Made by a program: the position numbers and the translations under genes. From Suilimivivens sp963650485 (GTDB lineage: Bacteria; Bacillota; Clostridia; Lachnospirales; Lachnospiraceae): a stretch of 31,082 nt of DNA. Location: contig CAVJLN010000032.1 of NCBI GenBank assembly GCA_963650485.1, forward strand, positions 1 through 31,082. Reading direction: 5' to 3'. Below are positions 1 through 7,452 of the stretch, piece after piece (the stretch's first letter is position 1; each line of letters begins with the position of its first letter). The notes under the pieces are model-generated. The model did not search any database and was not told the DNA's origin. It saw only the letters and a list, made by a program, of their open reading frames with translations.

Positions 1-18
1 TTTACTTCCAGACAACAT

Positions 19-75
19 TTTGACAGATAAGGGTAACATTTCTGTATTGTGAATCCGTTTCGGGAAGCATATAAT
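19..75 (+). promoter_or_regulatory. galE promoter region
   Basis: A sigma-A type promoter is visible: -35 TTGTGA at 47-52, a 17-nt spacer, and a perfect -10 TATAAT at 70-75. An additional consensus -35 TTGACA at 19-24 lies 18 nt before TGTATT, so a second, weaker upstream promoter is possible. The leader to galE is about 80 nt. Confidence 0.6.
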
Positions 76-161
76 GAGCCTAAAGATAATAAAATCGGAT
101 CTCGAAAGAAGACATTTGGTTTTACAGGTAACGAGTCCTTAAGGAAAGCGAGGAGAGAAAG

Positions 162-1184
162 ATGTCAATTTTAGTAACCGGAGGTGCCGGATATATCGGG
201 AGTCATACCGTTGTAGAGCTTCAGAATGCCGGATATGAAGTGGTTGTTGTGGATAACCTGAGCAATTCCAGCAGGGAAAGTTTAAAAAGAGTGGAGAAGA
301 TCACCGGAAAGCCGGTTACCTTCTATGAAGCAGACATTCTTGACCGTGAGGCACTGAATCAGATTTTTGAAAAAGAGAACATTGATTCCTGTATTCATTT
401 CGCAGGTCTTAAGGCTGTTGGAGAATCCGTACAGAAGCCATGGGAATATTACGAGAATAACATTACAGGAACATTGACACTGGTAGATGTCATGCGGAAG
501 CATGGCGTGAAGAATATCATCTTCTCTTCTTCCGCAACTGTATATGGAGATCCTGCCATGATTCCGATTACCGAAGAGTGCCCGAAGGGACAGTGCACCA
601 ATCCTTACGGCTGGACAAAGTCCATGTTAGAGCAGATCCTTACTGATATGCAGAAAGCTGATCCGGAATGGAATGTGATTCTGTTAAGATATTTCAATCC
701 GATTGGAGCGCATAAGAGCGGACTTATCGGCGAGAACCCGAATGGTATTCCGAATAACCTGATGCCGTACGTGACACAGGTTGCGGTTGGCAAGCTGAAA
801 GAGCTTGGTGTGTTTGGTAATGATTATGATACCCCGGATGGAACCGGAGTACGTGATTATATTCATGTTGTCGATCTGGCTATCGGCCATGTCAAAGCCA
901 TTAAGAAACTCGATGAGAAGGTCGGACTGGCAATTTATAATCTGGGAACCGGTAAGGGCTACAGCGTTCTGGATATTGTGAAGAATTTTGAAGCGGCTAC
1001 CGGTGTGAAGATTCCGTATGTGATTAAGCCACGCCGCGCCGGTGATATTGCCACATGCTATTCCAATGCAGATAAGGCAAAGAGAGAACTGGGATGGGAA
1101 GCACAGTATGATATTAAGGAAATGTGCGAGGATTCTTGGAGATGGCAGAGTATGAATCCCAATGGATATGCGGATGCAAAATAG
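162..1184 (+). CDS. galE: UDP-glucose 4-epimerase
   Basis: This enzyme interconverts UDP-glucose and UDP-galactose with tightly bound NAD, feeding the Leloir pathway and supplying UDP-galactose for surface glycans. The 340-residue protein is a full-length extended SDR. The NAD-binding glycine motif TGGAGYIG is at residues 6-13. The catalytic set falls at S124, Y149 and K153 (YGWTK), the same numbering as the E. coli enzyme. The C-terminal substrate domain includes RYFNPIGAH and GTGVRDYIHV. The start is supported by a GAGGAG site just upstream. It stands alone behind its own promoter and converges on the next gene. The family is very secure; activity on the N-acetylated sugars cannot be judged from sequence alone. 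Confidence 0.97.
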   Translation: MSILVTGGAGYIGSHTVVELQNAGYEVVVVDNLSNSSRESLKRVEKITGKPVTFYEADILDREALNQIFEKENIDSCIHFAGLKAVGESVQKPWEYYENNITGTLTLVDVMRKHGVKNIIFSSSATVYGDPAMIPITEECPKGQCTNPYGWTKSMLEQILTDMQKADPEWNVILLRYFNPIGAHKSGLIGENPNGIPNNLMPYVTQVAVGKLKELGVFGNDYDTPDGTGVRDYIHVVDLAIGHVKAIKKLDEKVGLAIYNLGTGKGYSVLDIVKNFEAATGVKIPYVIKPRRAGDIATCYSNADKAKRELGWEAQYDIKEMCEDSWRWQSMNPNGYADAK

Positions 1185-1210
1185 ATTGGGGTATATTAAA
1201 GTCCAATCAA

Positions 1211-1402
1211 CTTGTTCCTAGTCGGTTATCCGAAACTAAGAAGTTCTAACTATTTCATGTAAGATTTTGAAGTATAACGCAAACGTCACAACGAACCATC
1301 CAGGTTCGATTGCTCCTTGCCCGGACATCCGTGTCCGGGCATTGCTGGTTATAGAATGAAATAGAAGAACTTCTAAGTTTCTCCAAAGGACTAAGAACTA
1401 AG
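1211..1402. repeat. nested 190-bp palindromic element (cloverleaf-like)
   Basis: This fills most of the 307-bp spacer between convergent galE and the PAQR gene. Nested inverted arms are visible: 1211-1223 with 1389-1402; 1232-1258 with 1356-1381 (about 26 nt, few mismatches); and TATAAC 1273-1278 with GTTATA 1348-1353. Inside lie two independent hairpins. One is CGAACC/GGTTCG at 1292-1308. The other is GCCCGGACA-TCCG-TGTCCGGGC at 1319-1340, a perfect 9-bp stem with a UNCG-type tetraloop. It could be a palindromic mobile repeat, a structured RNA, or a bidirectional terminator region. No coding frame is credible. Confidence 0.65.
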
Positions 1403-1444
1403 CTGTGAAACAGCGGTTTTGCGAATGGAGTTCTGAATAGTTAC
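1402..1444 (+). repeat. hairpin-GGTTTT-GTTAC dispersed repeat, copy 1
   Basis: The hairpin GCTGT-GAA-ACAGC is followed by GGTTTTGCGAATGG and ends in TTCTGAATAGTTAC. The same arrangement recurs at 8176-8218 and, with a different tail, at 26040-26086. It abuts the large palindrome directly. Confidence 0.5.
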
Positions 1445-1491
1445 ACATTATTTTACAAATTCTAGAAAAATGCCAGAGCTTTCTATAGCCC

Positions 1492-2142
1492 TTAGGCCAC
1501 ATAACAGTACATGAAAATGAAATGACAGAAGCTTCCTCCCATGACGAAGAGGTGGAAGATTTCGTGAGAACCGAAGAACTCATGCTTTGCATTGAACAGG
1601 GGAAGCTTTAAGGCGTAGATTACGCCGCCGATGGTGTAAATGATGCCGCCGGCAAGCAGCCAGAGGAATGCAGCAGTCGGGAGTACCTGAAGGAGCGGAC
1701 CGAATACGGCAACGCAGGCCCACCCCATGGCAATGTAAATCACCGAGGAAAACCATTTCGGACAGGTGATCCAGCAGGCTTTCAGGATCATGCCGAACAG
1801 GGCAAGCCCCCAGATGACGGCAAGTAAGGTGTAGCCGAGCTTCCCGCCAAGGACAGCCAGGCAGATCGGGGTATAGGAACCGGCGATCAGGACGAAAATC
1901 ATCATATGGTCGATCTTACGGAAGATACGTAAAGGACGTCCGGACAGATTCAGGGAGTGGTAGGTTGCACTTGCTCCGTATAAAAGAATCATGCTCGCAC
2001 AGAAAATGCTGAGTGCGATAATAGACTCCCTGCTTGCATAGCGGGCTGCTTTGGTCAATAACGGAGTAGCGGCAAAGGCTGCCAGTAACATTGCTATAAA
2101 ATGGGTAAGAGCGCTTCCGGGTTCACGAATTGTAATTTGCAT
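1492..2142 (-). CDS. hemolysin III / PAQR family membrane protein (TrhA-like)
   Basis: This is a 216-residue integral membrane protein with about seven hydrophobic segments, the normal size for the bacterial PAQR (YqfA/TrhA/hemolysin III) family. The conserved polar positions are present: SALTHF near the N-terminus, SATYHSL after the second helix, KIDHMMIF with GSYTPI in the middle, and HEIFHLF...CHF at the C-terminus. The histidines are the expected metal ligands of this family. Members have been linked to membrane energetics and fluidity; hemolysis is a historical label and should not be assumed. A strong AAAGGAGG site precedes the start. A good promoter lies upstream on the same strand, so it is probably transcribed separately from the small gene behind it. 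Confidence 0.88.
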   Translation of the reverse strand: MQITIREPGSALTHFIAMLLAAFAATPLLTKAARYASRESIIALSIFCASMILLYGASATYHSLNLSGRPLRIFRKIDHMMIFVLIAGSYTPICLAVLGGKLGYTLLAVIWGLALFGMILKACWITCPKWFSSVIYIAMGWACVAVFGPLLQVLPTAAFLWLLAGGIIYTIGGVIYALKLPLFNAKHEFFGSHEIFHLFVMGGSFCHFIFMYCYVA

Positions 2143-2200
2143 GACAAAACCTCCTTTAATGACAATACATAGTATTTAAAACTACATCAGGAATATATAA

Positions 2201-2229
2201 ATACTACTACATAAAATATGCAGTGTCAA
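2201..2229 (-). promoter_or_regulatory. promoter of the PAQR gene
   Basis: Read on the minus strand, TTGACA (2224-2229) and TAGTAT (2201-2206) are separated by exactly 17 nt. This is a near-consensus sigma-A promoter about 60 nt upstream of the start codon at 2142. Confidence 0.6.
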
Positions 2230-2281
2230 TTGTTTTATTCACAAAAGATTCAGTCCAATGCTTTGGTGCTGTGCAGATATA

Positions 2282-2319
2282 AAAGGGTCTATGCAGGAAA
2301 ATTCCTGCACAGACCCTTT
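2282..2319 (-). terminator. intrinsic terminator after the 88-aa gene
   Basis: A strong hairpin has the arms AAAGGGTCT and AGACCCTTT plus an inner GCAGG/CCTGC stem. On the minus strand it is followed by a short T-rich run (TTTTATAT). It lies 34 bp beyond the stop of the small minus-strand gene and before the PAQR promoter, separating the two transcripts. The arms end in A and T runs, so it could work in both directions. Confidence 0.75.
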
Positions 2320-2352
2320 AAAGTTAAATTGTCTCTGAAGAGACATTAAAGT

Positions 2353-2619
2353 TTAATCTTCTTCAATGACCTGAATTTCGAGATAATCAAAATCAATATG
2401 CTCAATGAAGCTGTCTTTGGTAAAACGTGTTTTGGAATGGCGCTTGAAGTCCTTGATATTAAGATCCAGCCAGATGGGACGGGTGAGGTCCAGTTCATAG
2501 CAGGCTTCATCCAGTGCCTGAAATACCTTATGGGTACGGGTATCCTCCTGATCGTTGCAGATCACCACGTCTTTGATTAAACGATTCTCTTTAAATATTT
2601 TAGCCCATAAACGAAACAT
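2353..2619 (-). CDS. small conserved hypothetical protein (88 aa)
   Basis: I do not recognise a characterised family. The 88-residue product is soluble and charged, begins MFRLWAKIFKENR and ends in an acidic tail (IEED). It has no signal peptide, membrane segment or cysteine pair of note. The start is supported by AGGGAG six nt upstream. A clear hairpin terminator follows the stop, and the reading frame ends in a proper spacer, so this is likely a real gene rather than a shadow. Its size and composition resemble the small cytosolic proteins common in Lachnospiraceae. No function is proposed. Confidence 0.6.
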   Translation of the reverse strand: MFRLWAKIFKENRLIKDVVICNDQEDTRTHKVFQALDEACYELDLTRPIWLDLNIKDFKRHSKTRFTKDSFIEHIDFDYLEIQVIEED

Positions 2620-2693
2620 TTCATGATCTCCCTATAATTGCCTCTGGTTCCGGATTTGATTTGTCTTTTATTCGTTTCATAAATAGATTCATT

Positions 2694-2777
2694 GTAACTG
2701 TTCAGTACCTTTGCATTACTGAATCACGTTCTTACGGTCTCAGCAGCAAACGCTTCGACCTGTACTGAATAGCTACG
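2694..2777 (-). repeat. GTARCTRTTCAG palindromic repeat, copy A
   Basis: This is an 84-bp element with 15-nt inverted ends, GTAACTGTTCAGTAC at one end and its near complement at the other (two mismatches). In reverse complement, 2712-2777 matches 17962-18027 at about 61 of 66 positions. It lies in the spacer between divergent genes. Confidence 0.7.
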
Positions 2778-2820
2778 ATTCATTTCATTATAAAGAAAGA
2801 AAAAATATTTGACAATAACT

Positions 2821-2848
2821 TTGTTTTTAGAGGCGGACATGGTATCAT
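2821..2848 (+). promoter_or_regulatory. possible promoter for the first glycosyltransferase-like gene
   Basis: TTGTTT at 2821-2826 and TATCAT at 2843-2848 are 16 nt apart. A consensus TTGACA at 2809-2814 is too far (28 nt) from that -10 to pair with it. Weak assignment. Confidence 0.3.
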
Positions 2849-2897
2849 AAGAAAGACGAAAAATCATGTAAAATTAGTAAAGGTACAGCATTTTTGA

Positions 2898-4634
2898 ATG
2901 AAAACAATACAAAAGCTCATTTTTGGAACACCGGAAGAAAAATGGAAGAAGGGTTGTGGAATTCTCTTTCTGATTTTGGGAATTCTTTCCTTTTTGGTAT
3001 GCCTGTTTCAGGCGTTTGGACAGGACATCTGGTATGATGAAGTATTTTCAGTGAATTTTATACAGCATGGTTACAGGGAAATTGCAGTCCTGACAGGAAA
3101 GGATGTACATCCACCGCTTTATTACTGGTATTTGAAGCTCTTTCATGATATTGGAAAGGTACTGGTTCCGGCGGCTTCCTCGATCGTACTGTGTAAGCTT
3201 GCATCGATGCTTCCGTTTGTGGGAATCTTTGTTTATACACTGACGGCGATTCGGAAGAACTTCGGACTGCATGTTGCAGGGCTGTTCTGGTTCCTGGTAA
3301 TGACCATGCCGCAGATCTCCAACTATACGGTGGAGATCCGGATGTACTCTCTGGCATTGTTCTTTATCACGGCGGCTTTCGTACACAGCTGTGAACTGGT
3401 CAGGGCGTTTCCATTGAGAGAAGTAACACTTGGAGTAGTTTCTGCATCGGGATCCGGCAATGGAGAAAATGGATTTATAAAATTCCGGAAGAGTAATAAA
3501 CACTGGCTTCTGTTCTGGACTTATGGAATCCTCACGGCATATACCCAGTATTATGCATGTGTGGCCGTGATTGCATGCTATATTGCGATTTTGGTATTTT
3601 TCGTTGTTATGGCACACAAAAGCAAAGCCGGAAAATCTGTTTGTGATAAGGCACAGGTACATCATGAGCACTCAGAAGACCGGAATGCAATACAGAACAA
3701 AGTAACCATACAGGAACAAGACAGGATATGCGCCCGGAACGGAATAAGGAAGAGCTTACTTTGCGCCGGATTATCTGTACTTTCCTATCTTCCGTGGCTT
3801 CCGTTCTTTTTCTCGCAGGTGCGGACGGTAAGCAACAGCTACTGGATCCAGCCACTTACCTGGAAAAGCATTTTCGGATGCGTGAAATATGTTTTCCTGC
3901 CGGTTTCTTATGCGGTCAGGAAGAATTATGTGCTGGCCTGTGTGATGATTTTAATCTTTGGTGCAGCATTCCTATATTCCTTCCTTGTGAAAAGAAAGGA
4001 TGCTAGGGAACGTTTCTTTCTGCTTACCGGATTATGGATTGCGGTATTTACGACGTTTGTCGGATTCGTCTGCTCGATCCTGAACCGCCCTATTTTCGTA
4101 TACCGGTATCTCATCCCCTGTCTTGGCGCGATGTGGCTCGTGGCAGCAGTGGTATTGTGGGATTCTGTCGAAAAGAACTGGGGCATTCTGTTATTTGTGC
4201 CTTTTCTCCTGGCAGGGCATTCGAATATGCAGGGATTTTACGGAGAAGAAAATAAGAAGGTTGTAGAGATGGAAGCAACGCAGAAGTTTCTTACAGATTT
4301 TCCGGAGGATGCTGTGGCGCTTTGCAATTTCGACCATGTGCAGGCTGTAACAGCCTGTTTCCTGAAGGATTCGAATGAGATCTATTTATATGGAAGTAAT
4401 CCGGAAGAGTTGATTGCAGAACTGCTTCCCCGGTGTCGGGGATTAGAGGACACTGCAGAGCTTTTGCAGCTTGTGCAGGAAAAGGATGTTTATTTCTTTG
4501 GCAGCTTTAACAGCCGGGAGGATCTGTTGAAGGAATGGGAGACTGAAGGGATTGCTTATACCGAAGAGGGAACCTATCTGTTGGAACGGTATTACTTTAA
4601 TGTTTATCATCTGGTATGTGTTCGGAGTATGTAG
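2898..4634 (+). CDS. multi-pass membrane glycosyltransferase, GT39/ArnT-like
   Basis: This is a 578-residue polytopic membrane protein with a long N-terminal membrane core and a soluble C-terminal tail from about residue 445. The first extracytoplasmic loop carries WYDE (D47, E48) and then DVHPPLYY (D69, H71), the layout of the PMT/ArnT (GT-C fold) superfamily. Those enzymes move a sugar from a polyprenyl-phosphate carrier to protein, lipid or wall polymer outside the membrane. A hydrophilic stretch around residues 230-285, rich in Lys, Gln and His, interrupts the membrane core. The next gene is a paralogue in the same direction. The ribosome binding site is weak (AAAGG about 14 nt upstream), so the start is the least certain point. 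Donor and acceptor are unknown. Confidence 0.75.
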   Translation: MKTIQKLIFGTPEEKWKKGCGILFLILGILSFLVCLFQAFGQDIWYDEVFSVNFIQHGYREIAVLTGKDVHPPLYYWYLKLFHDIGKVLVPAASSIVLCKLASMLPFVGIFVYTLTAIRKNFGLHVAGLFWFLVMTMPQISNYTVEIRMYSLALFFITAAFVHSCELVRAFPLREVTLGVVSASGSGNGENGFIKFRKSNKHWLLFWTYGILTAYTQYYACVAVIACYIAILVFFVVMAHKSKAGKSVCDKAQVHHEHSEDRNAIQNKVTIQEQDRICARNGIRKSLLCAGLSVLSYLPWLPFFFSQVRTVSNSYWIQPLTWKSIFGCVKYVFLPVSYAVRKNYVLACVMILIFGAAFLYSFLVKRKDARERFFLLTGLWIAVFTTFVGFVCSILNRPIFVYRYLIPCLGAMWLVAAVVLWDSVEKNWGILLFVPFLLAGHSNMQGFYGEENKKVVEMEATQKFLTDFPEDAVALCNFDHVQAVTACFLKDSNEIYLYGSNPEELIAELLPRCRGLEDTAELLQLVQEKDVYFFGSFNSREDLLKEWETEGIAYTEEGTYLLERYYFNVYHLVCVRSM

Positions 4635-4653
4635 GTATCTGATTAATCATAAA

Positions 4654-4701
4654 TGAGGGGCGAAGTACCTTTTGACCCTCATATCATTTATTGTCTATAT
4701 G
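4654..4701 (+). repeat. dispersed repeat family II, divergent copy
   Basis: It contains the pair GAGGG (about 4655-4659) and CCCTC, with CTTTTGAC just before the second arm, then CATATCATTTAT. It resembles the copies at 8107-8147 and 20141-20180. It fills the spacer between the two glycosyltransferase-like genes. Confidence 0.4.
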
Positions 4702-4719
4702 GGGAGAAAAGGAATTCAC

Positions 4720-6267
4720 ATGAAAAAAATCAAGGCATTTATAGCAGAAAATAAATTATTCAGTCTGTTTTTCTTAGGTATGACAGTTTATTATGCGGTC
4801 AGCATGTTCGGAATCAAGCCGTGGTATGACGAACTGTATACGTATTATTCCTTTATTTCAAGGGGACCGGTTTACGCAGCGATTCACTGGCCGGTACCGA
4901 ATAACCATGTCTTTTATTCCGTGCTGTCGGCATTCCTTGATTATCTGGGAAATCCCTATATTGGACTTCGGGGAGTTTCGTTTCTTTCATCCTGTGCCAA
5001 CATGCTTCTTCTGTATCAGCTTGCAAAGAAATTCCTGAACCGGTTCTTTTCCGCAGGTGTCGTATTTTTGTATGTGGCAGTCTGGCAGGTCAATAATCTC
5101 TCGGTACAGGGGCGCGGTTATACACTCGCGGCAACCTGTTATCTGATAGCCCTGTTAAGTCTTTTCAGGATCTGTAAGGAGCAGGCAGGGAGGAGAGATT
5201 ATATTCTTTACACGCTTTCCCTGACAGGGGGACTGTATACGCTGGTAAGTTCAACCTTCTGGGTTATCCCGGTCTGTATCGCAGGTGGAATTATCCTTCT
5301 TTTTACGAAAAAGTACAAAACATTGTGCAAGCTGATTGCTGCTTCCGTTGTGGCAGCCGTTCTGACCATTTTACTGTATGCGGTGATCTGGCTTGCAATC
5401 GGATCAAACCTCATGTCGAAGGATCCATCCAGCGTTTATTATGGAATTTATCAGGTGAAAATCATTTTGAAAACTCCGTTTGAAGCATTGCAGACCGGTA
5501 TGGAATATATGCTGGCAACCCCCTATATTCAGGGAGATGAGCGGAGCTATATCGTGAAGGAGCTGTTCCCTTATCTGACGGGTGTGTTCAATCTGTTCTA
5601 TGCGGGACTGGGAGCAGCGCTCGTGGTGATCCTTGCCATAGGGGGCGTGCTTGCCGTTGTGAGTGCATGCTTTTCCCGCAAAAAGGACGAGAATTCGTGG
5701 TTCTTCCATGTCTATCTGGCGGTATCCGTGGTAATGGTTCCGGTGATGCTGATGATTCAGAGCGTGCAGCCCTATTACCGGGTATTTTCCTTCCTTGCCG
5801 TTCCGGTCAGCCTGATGCTGGTATGGCTTCTGAAGCTTCTTCTGGAACTTTTGGCTAGCTTCCCTGAGGATATCATGCTGGCTGCAGGAAAGTACTGCTG
5901 TCTGCTGCTTTTGGGGTTTGCACTGTTTGAACTTTGCGGATCCTCGTATCATTCTCAGTACGCAGAGCGCGAAACAGAGATTGCGGACGTTTTTCGGGGA
6001 CATACAGAGGATTTGCAGACTTGTTTTTCCGTAGATGATTACCAGAAGTATGTGCTGAAGTTTTATTATGATCAGGAGCTGGCAGAGGTGGAAATTATGG
6101 ACGCACAGTGTGTCCTTGTTCCGAAAGAGATCTATGACGAAACGAAGCAAATTCCGGAGTGGCCGACACTTTATGGCTATGGAGCGGTGGATACGGCTTA
6201 TATTAAGGAACATTTTACACTGGTTAGCGAAAGCGAACATTACGAACTCTATATCCGGAAGGAATAG
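4720..6267 (+). CDS. multi-pass membrane glycosyltransferase-like protein (paralogue)
   Basis: This 515-residue polytopic membrane protein has many hydrophobic helices and a soluble C-terminal segment from about residue 415. The first loop has WYDE (D37, E38) and, 25 residues on, NNHVFYS (H63). This is the same Asp-Glu ... His spacing as the preceding gene but with NNH in place of HPP. The superfamily is therefore probably GT-C/PMT-like, with a diverged acceptor or donor site. The ATG at 4720 is preferred over an upstream in-frame ATG at 4672 because GGGGAGAAAAGGAA lies directly before it. The 85-bp spacer behind the first gene suggests co-transcription. Sugar and target are unknown. Confidence 0.7.
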   Translation: MKKIKAFIAENKLFSLFFLGMTVYYAVSMFGIKPWYDELYTYYSFISRGPVYAAIHWPVPNNHVFYSVLSAFLDYLGNPYIGLRGVSFLSSCANMLLLYQLAKKFLNRFFSAGVVFLYVAVWQVNNLSVQGRGYTLAATCYLIALLSLFRICKEQAGRRDYILYTLSLTGGLYTLVSSTFWVIPVCIAGGIILLFTKKYKTLCKLIAASVVAAVLTILLYAVIWLAIGSNLMSKDPSSVYYGIYQVKIILKTPFEALQTGMEYMLATPYIQGDERSYIVKELFPYLTGVFNLFYAGLGAALVVILAIGGVLAVVSACFSRKKDENSWFFHVYLAVSVVMVPVMLMIQSVQPYYRVFSFLAVPVSLMLVWLLKLLLELLASFPEDIMLAAGKYCCLLLLGFALFELCGSSYHSQYAERETEIADVFRGHTEDLQTCFSVDDYQKYVLKFYYDQELAEVEIMDAQCVLVPKEIYDETKQIPEWPTLYGYGAVDTAYIKEHFTLVSESEHYELYIRKE

Positions 6268-6325
6268 AGAAAAGAGTCGATAACTTTATTATGTAAAATG
6301 TATAAAAATTTTATAAAAACATGCA

Positions 6326-6352
6326 TTTTCCTGTGAAGATATGCTATTATAT
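6326..6352 (+). promoter_or_regulatory. possible promoter of the alarmone synthetase gene
   Basis: An AT-rich -10 is present at 6345-6353 (TATTATATA). The -35 is poorly defined (TTTTCC near 6326). About 45 nt of leader would precede the start at 6398. Confidence 0.3.
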
Positions 6353-6397
6353 AAGTGGAGTATGGGAATTCCCGAAGAGGGAGAGGAAGGGTTACTT

Positions 6398-7042
6398 ATG
6401 GATATTATCACAGGACGTGACGGCGATGTGGATAACTGGACGGAGGTTATTCTTATTTATAGTTCGGCTCTGAAGCAGATTGGTACGAAGCTGGAGATTC
6501 TGAACGATGAATTTCAGCACGTACACAGCTACAATCCGATTGAGCATATTAAATCACGGATTAAGACATCGGAGAGTATCGTTAAGAAATTAAAGCGGTA
6601 TGGCTATGAATCGACCATTTCGAATATGGTTGAATATATCAATGATATTGCGGGGATTCGTGTGATCTGCTCGTTTATGTCGGACATTTACCGCATTGCC
6701 GATATGATCAGCAATCAGAGTGATATTAAGGTGATTTCGGTGAAGGATTATCTGAAGAATCCGAAGCCGAGCGGTTATCGCAGTTATCACATGATTGTGA
6801 CGGTTCCGGTATACTTATCAGACCGGATCGTGGATACGAAGGTAGAGATCCAGATCCGGACGGTAGCGATGGATTTCTGGGCAAGCTTAGAGCACAAGAT
6901 TCATTATAAATTTGAAGGAAACGTGCCGGAGCATATTCAGAGTGAGCTGATTGAGTGTGCGGATATGGTGGCAGCACTTGACGACAAGATGCTATCATTG
7001 AATGATGAAGTTCTCAGCATGAATAATCTTGAGAATGAATGA
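6398..7042 (+). CDS. small alarmone synthetase, RelQ/YjbM type GTP pyrophosphokinase
   Basis: It makes (p)ppGpp by transferring pyrophosphate from ATP to GDP or GTP, part of the stringent response. The 214-residue product is the size of stand-alone synthetases (Bacillus YjbM/SAS1) and has only the synthetase domain. There is no HD hydrolase, TGS or ACT domain. Family motifs are clear: AGIRVICSF, the loop KDYLKNPKPSGYRSYHMI, and EIQIRTVAMDFWASLEHK. The C-terminal helices match those that build the SAS tetramer. I chose the ATG at 6398 because GAGAGGAAGG precedes it; an upstream ATG at 6341 overlaps the promoter region. The synthetic products are not known from sequence. Confidence 0.93.
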   Translation: MDIITGRDGDVDNWTEVILIYSSALKQIGTKLEILNDEFQHVHSYNPIEHIKSRIKTSESIVKKLKRYGYESTISNMVEYINDIAGIRVICSFMSDIYRIADMISNQSDIKVISVKDYLKNPKPSGYRSYHMIVTVPVYLSDRIVDTKVEIQIRTVAMDFWASLEHKIHYKFEGNVPEHIQSELIECADMVAALDDKMLSLNDEVLSMNNLENE

Positions 7043-7452
7043 TAAGAAATGGATAAGATCATACCACATTTTGAGTTTTTTCTTTGAACTTATTTGGAGG
7101 AGTCGGAGGAATCTGCCCTAAACGGGAACCCGATTTCCTCCTATAAATTTGCCCTATAAAATGAGGAGTGCCCAGACACATCTCTGCGCCTGGGCTATTA
7201 TGAAAAAATTTATCTATGTGTGTAATGAAAAACATTACATGTTTCCGTTGCTATGTATATATAGTACAACACAATTATGAACAAATTATGAACAAGCTAT
7301 GAAATTGCTGTTAATTTTTACAACGATGTAAAAAATAAACAATAAAATATGTGCAATATGCACAAAAACGACGGTGATTGTAAAAACGTAAAAGTTATGC
7401 TATAATAAAGCGATTACAAACAGACATTTGTTTTCATGAAAAGAGGATAGGT
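7043..7452. other. 410-bp gene-free spacer dense in small inverted repeats
   Basis: No credible gene is present. Hairpins include GGAGGAATC/GATTTCCTCC at 7105-7141; GCCCAG/CTGGGC around 7170-7196; TGTAATG-AAAAA-CATTACA at 7221-7239; TTTTTAC/GTAAAAA at 7315-7334; and GTGCA-ATA-TGCAC at 7351-7363. AATTATGAACA is tandemly duplicated at 7273-7294. The first two hairpins may terminate the upstream gene, though neither has a good T tail on the plus strand. A strong promoter for the next gene lies at 7378-7406. Confidence 0.5.
7378..7406 (+). promoter_or_regulatory. promoter of the coiled-coil protein gene
   Basis: TTGTAA (7378-7383), a 17-nt spacer and TATAAT (7401-7406) form a near-consensus sigma-A promoter. 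It lies about 46 nt before the start codon, just after a cluster of small inverted repeats that could be operator sites. Confidence 0.65.

Noticed and set aside
2809..2848. TTGACA paired with TATCAT as a promoter
   Set aside because: The 28-nt spacing is too long for sigma-A; TTGTTT at 2821 is a better partner.
5404..6240. 278-residue open frame on the minus strand
   Set aside because: It is the antisense shadow of the second glycosyltransferase-like gene; composition is rich in His, Gln and Arg with no family resemblance.
7200..7280. Short frame starting MKKFIYVCNEKH
   Set aside because: About 25 codons without a ribosome binding site, inside an inverted-repeat-rich spacer.
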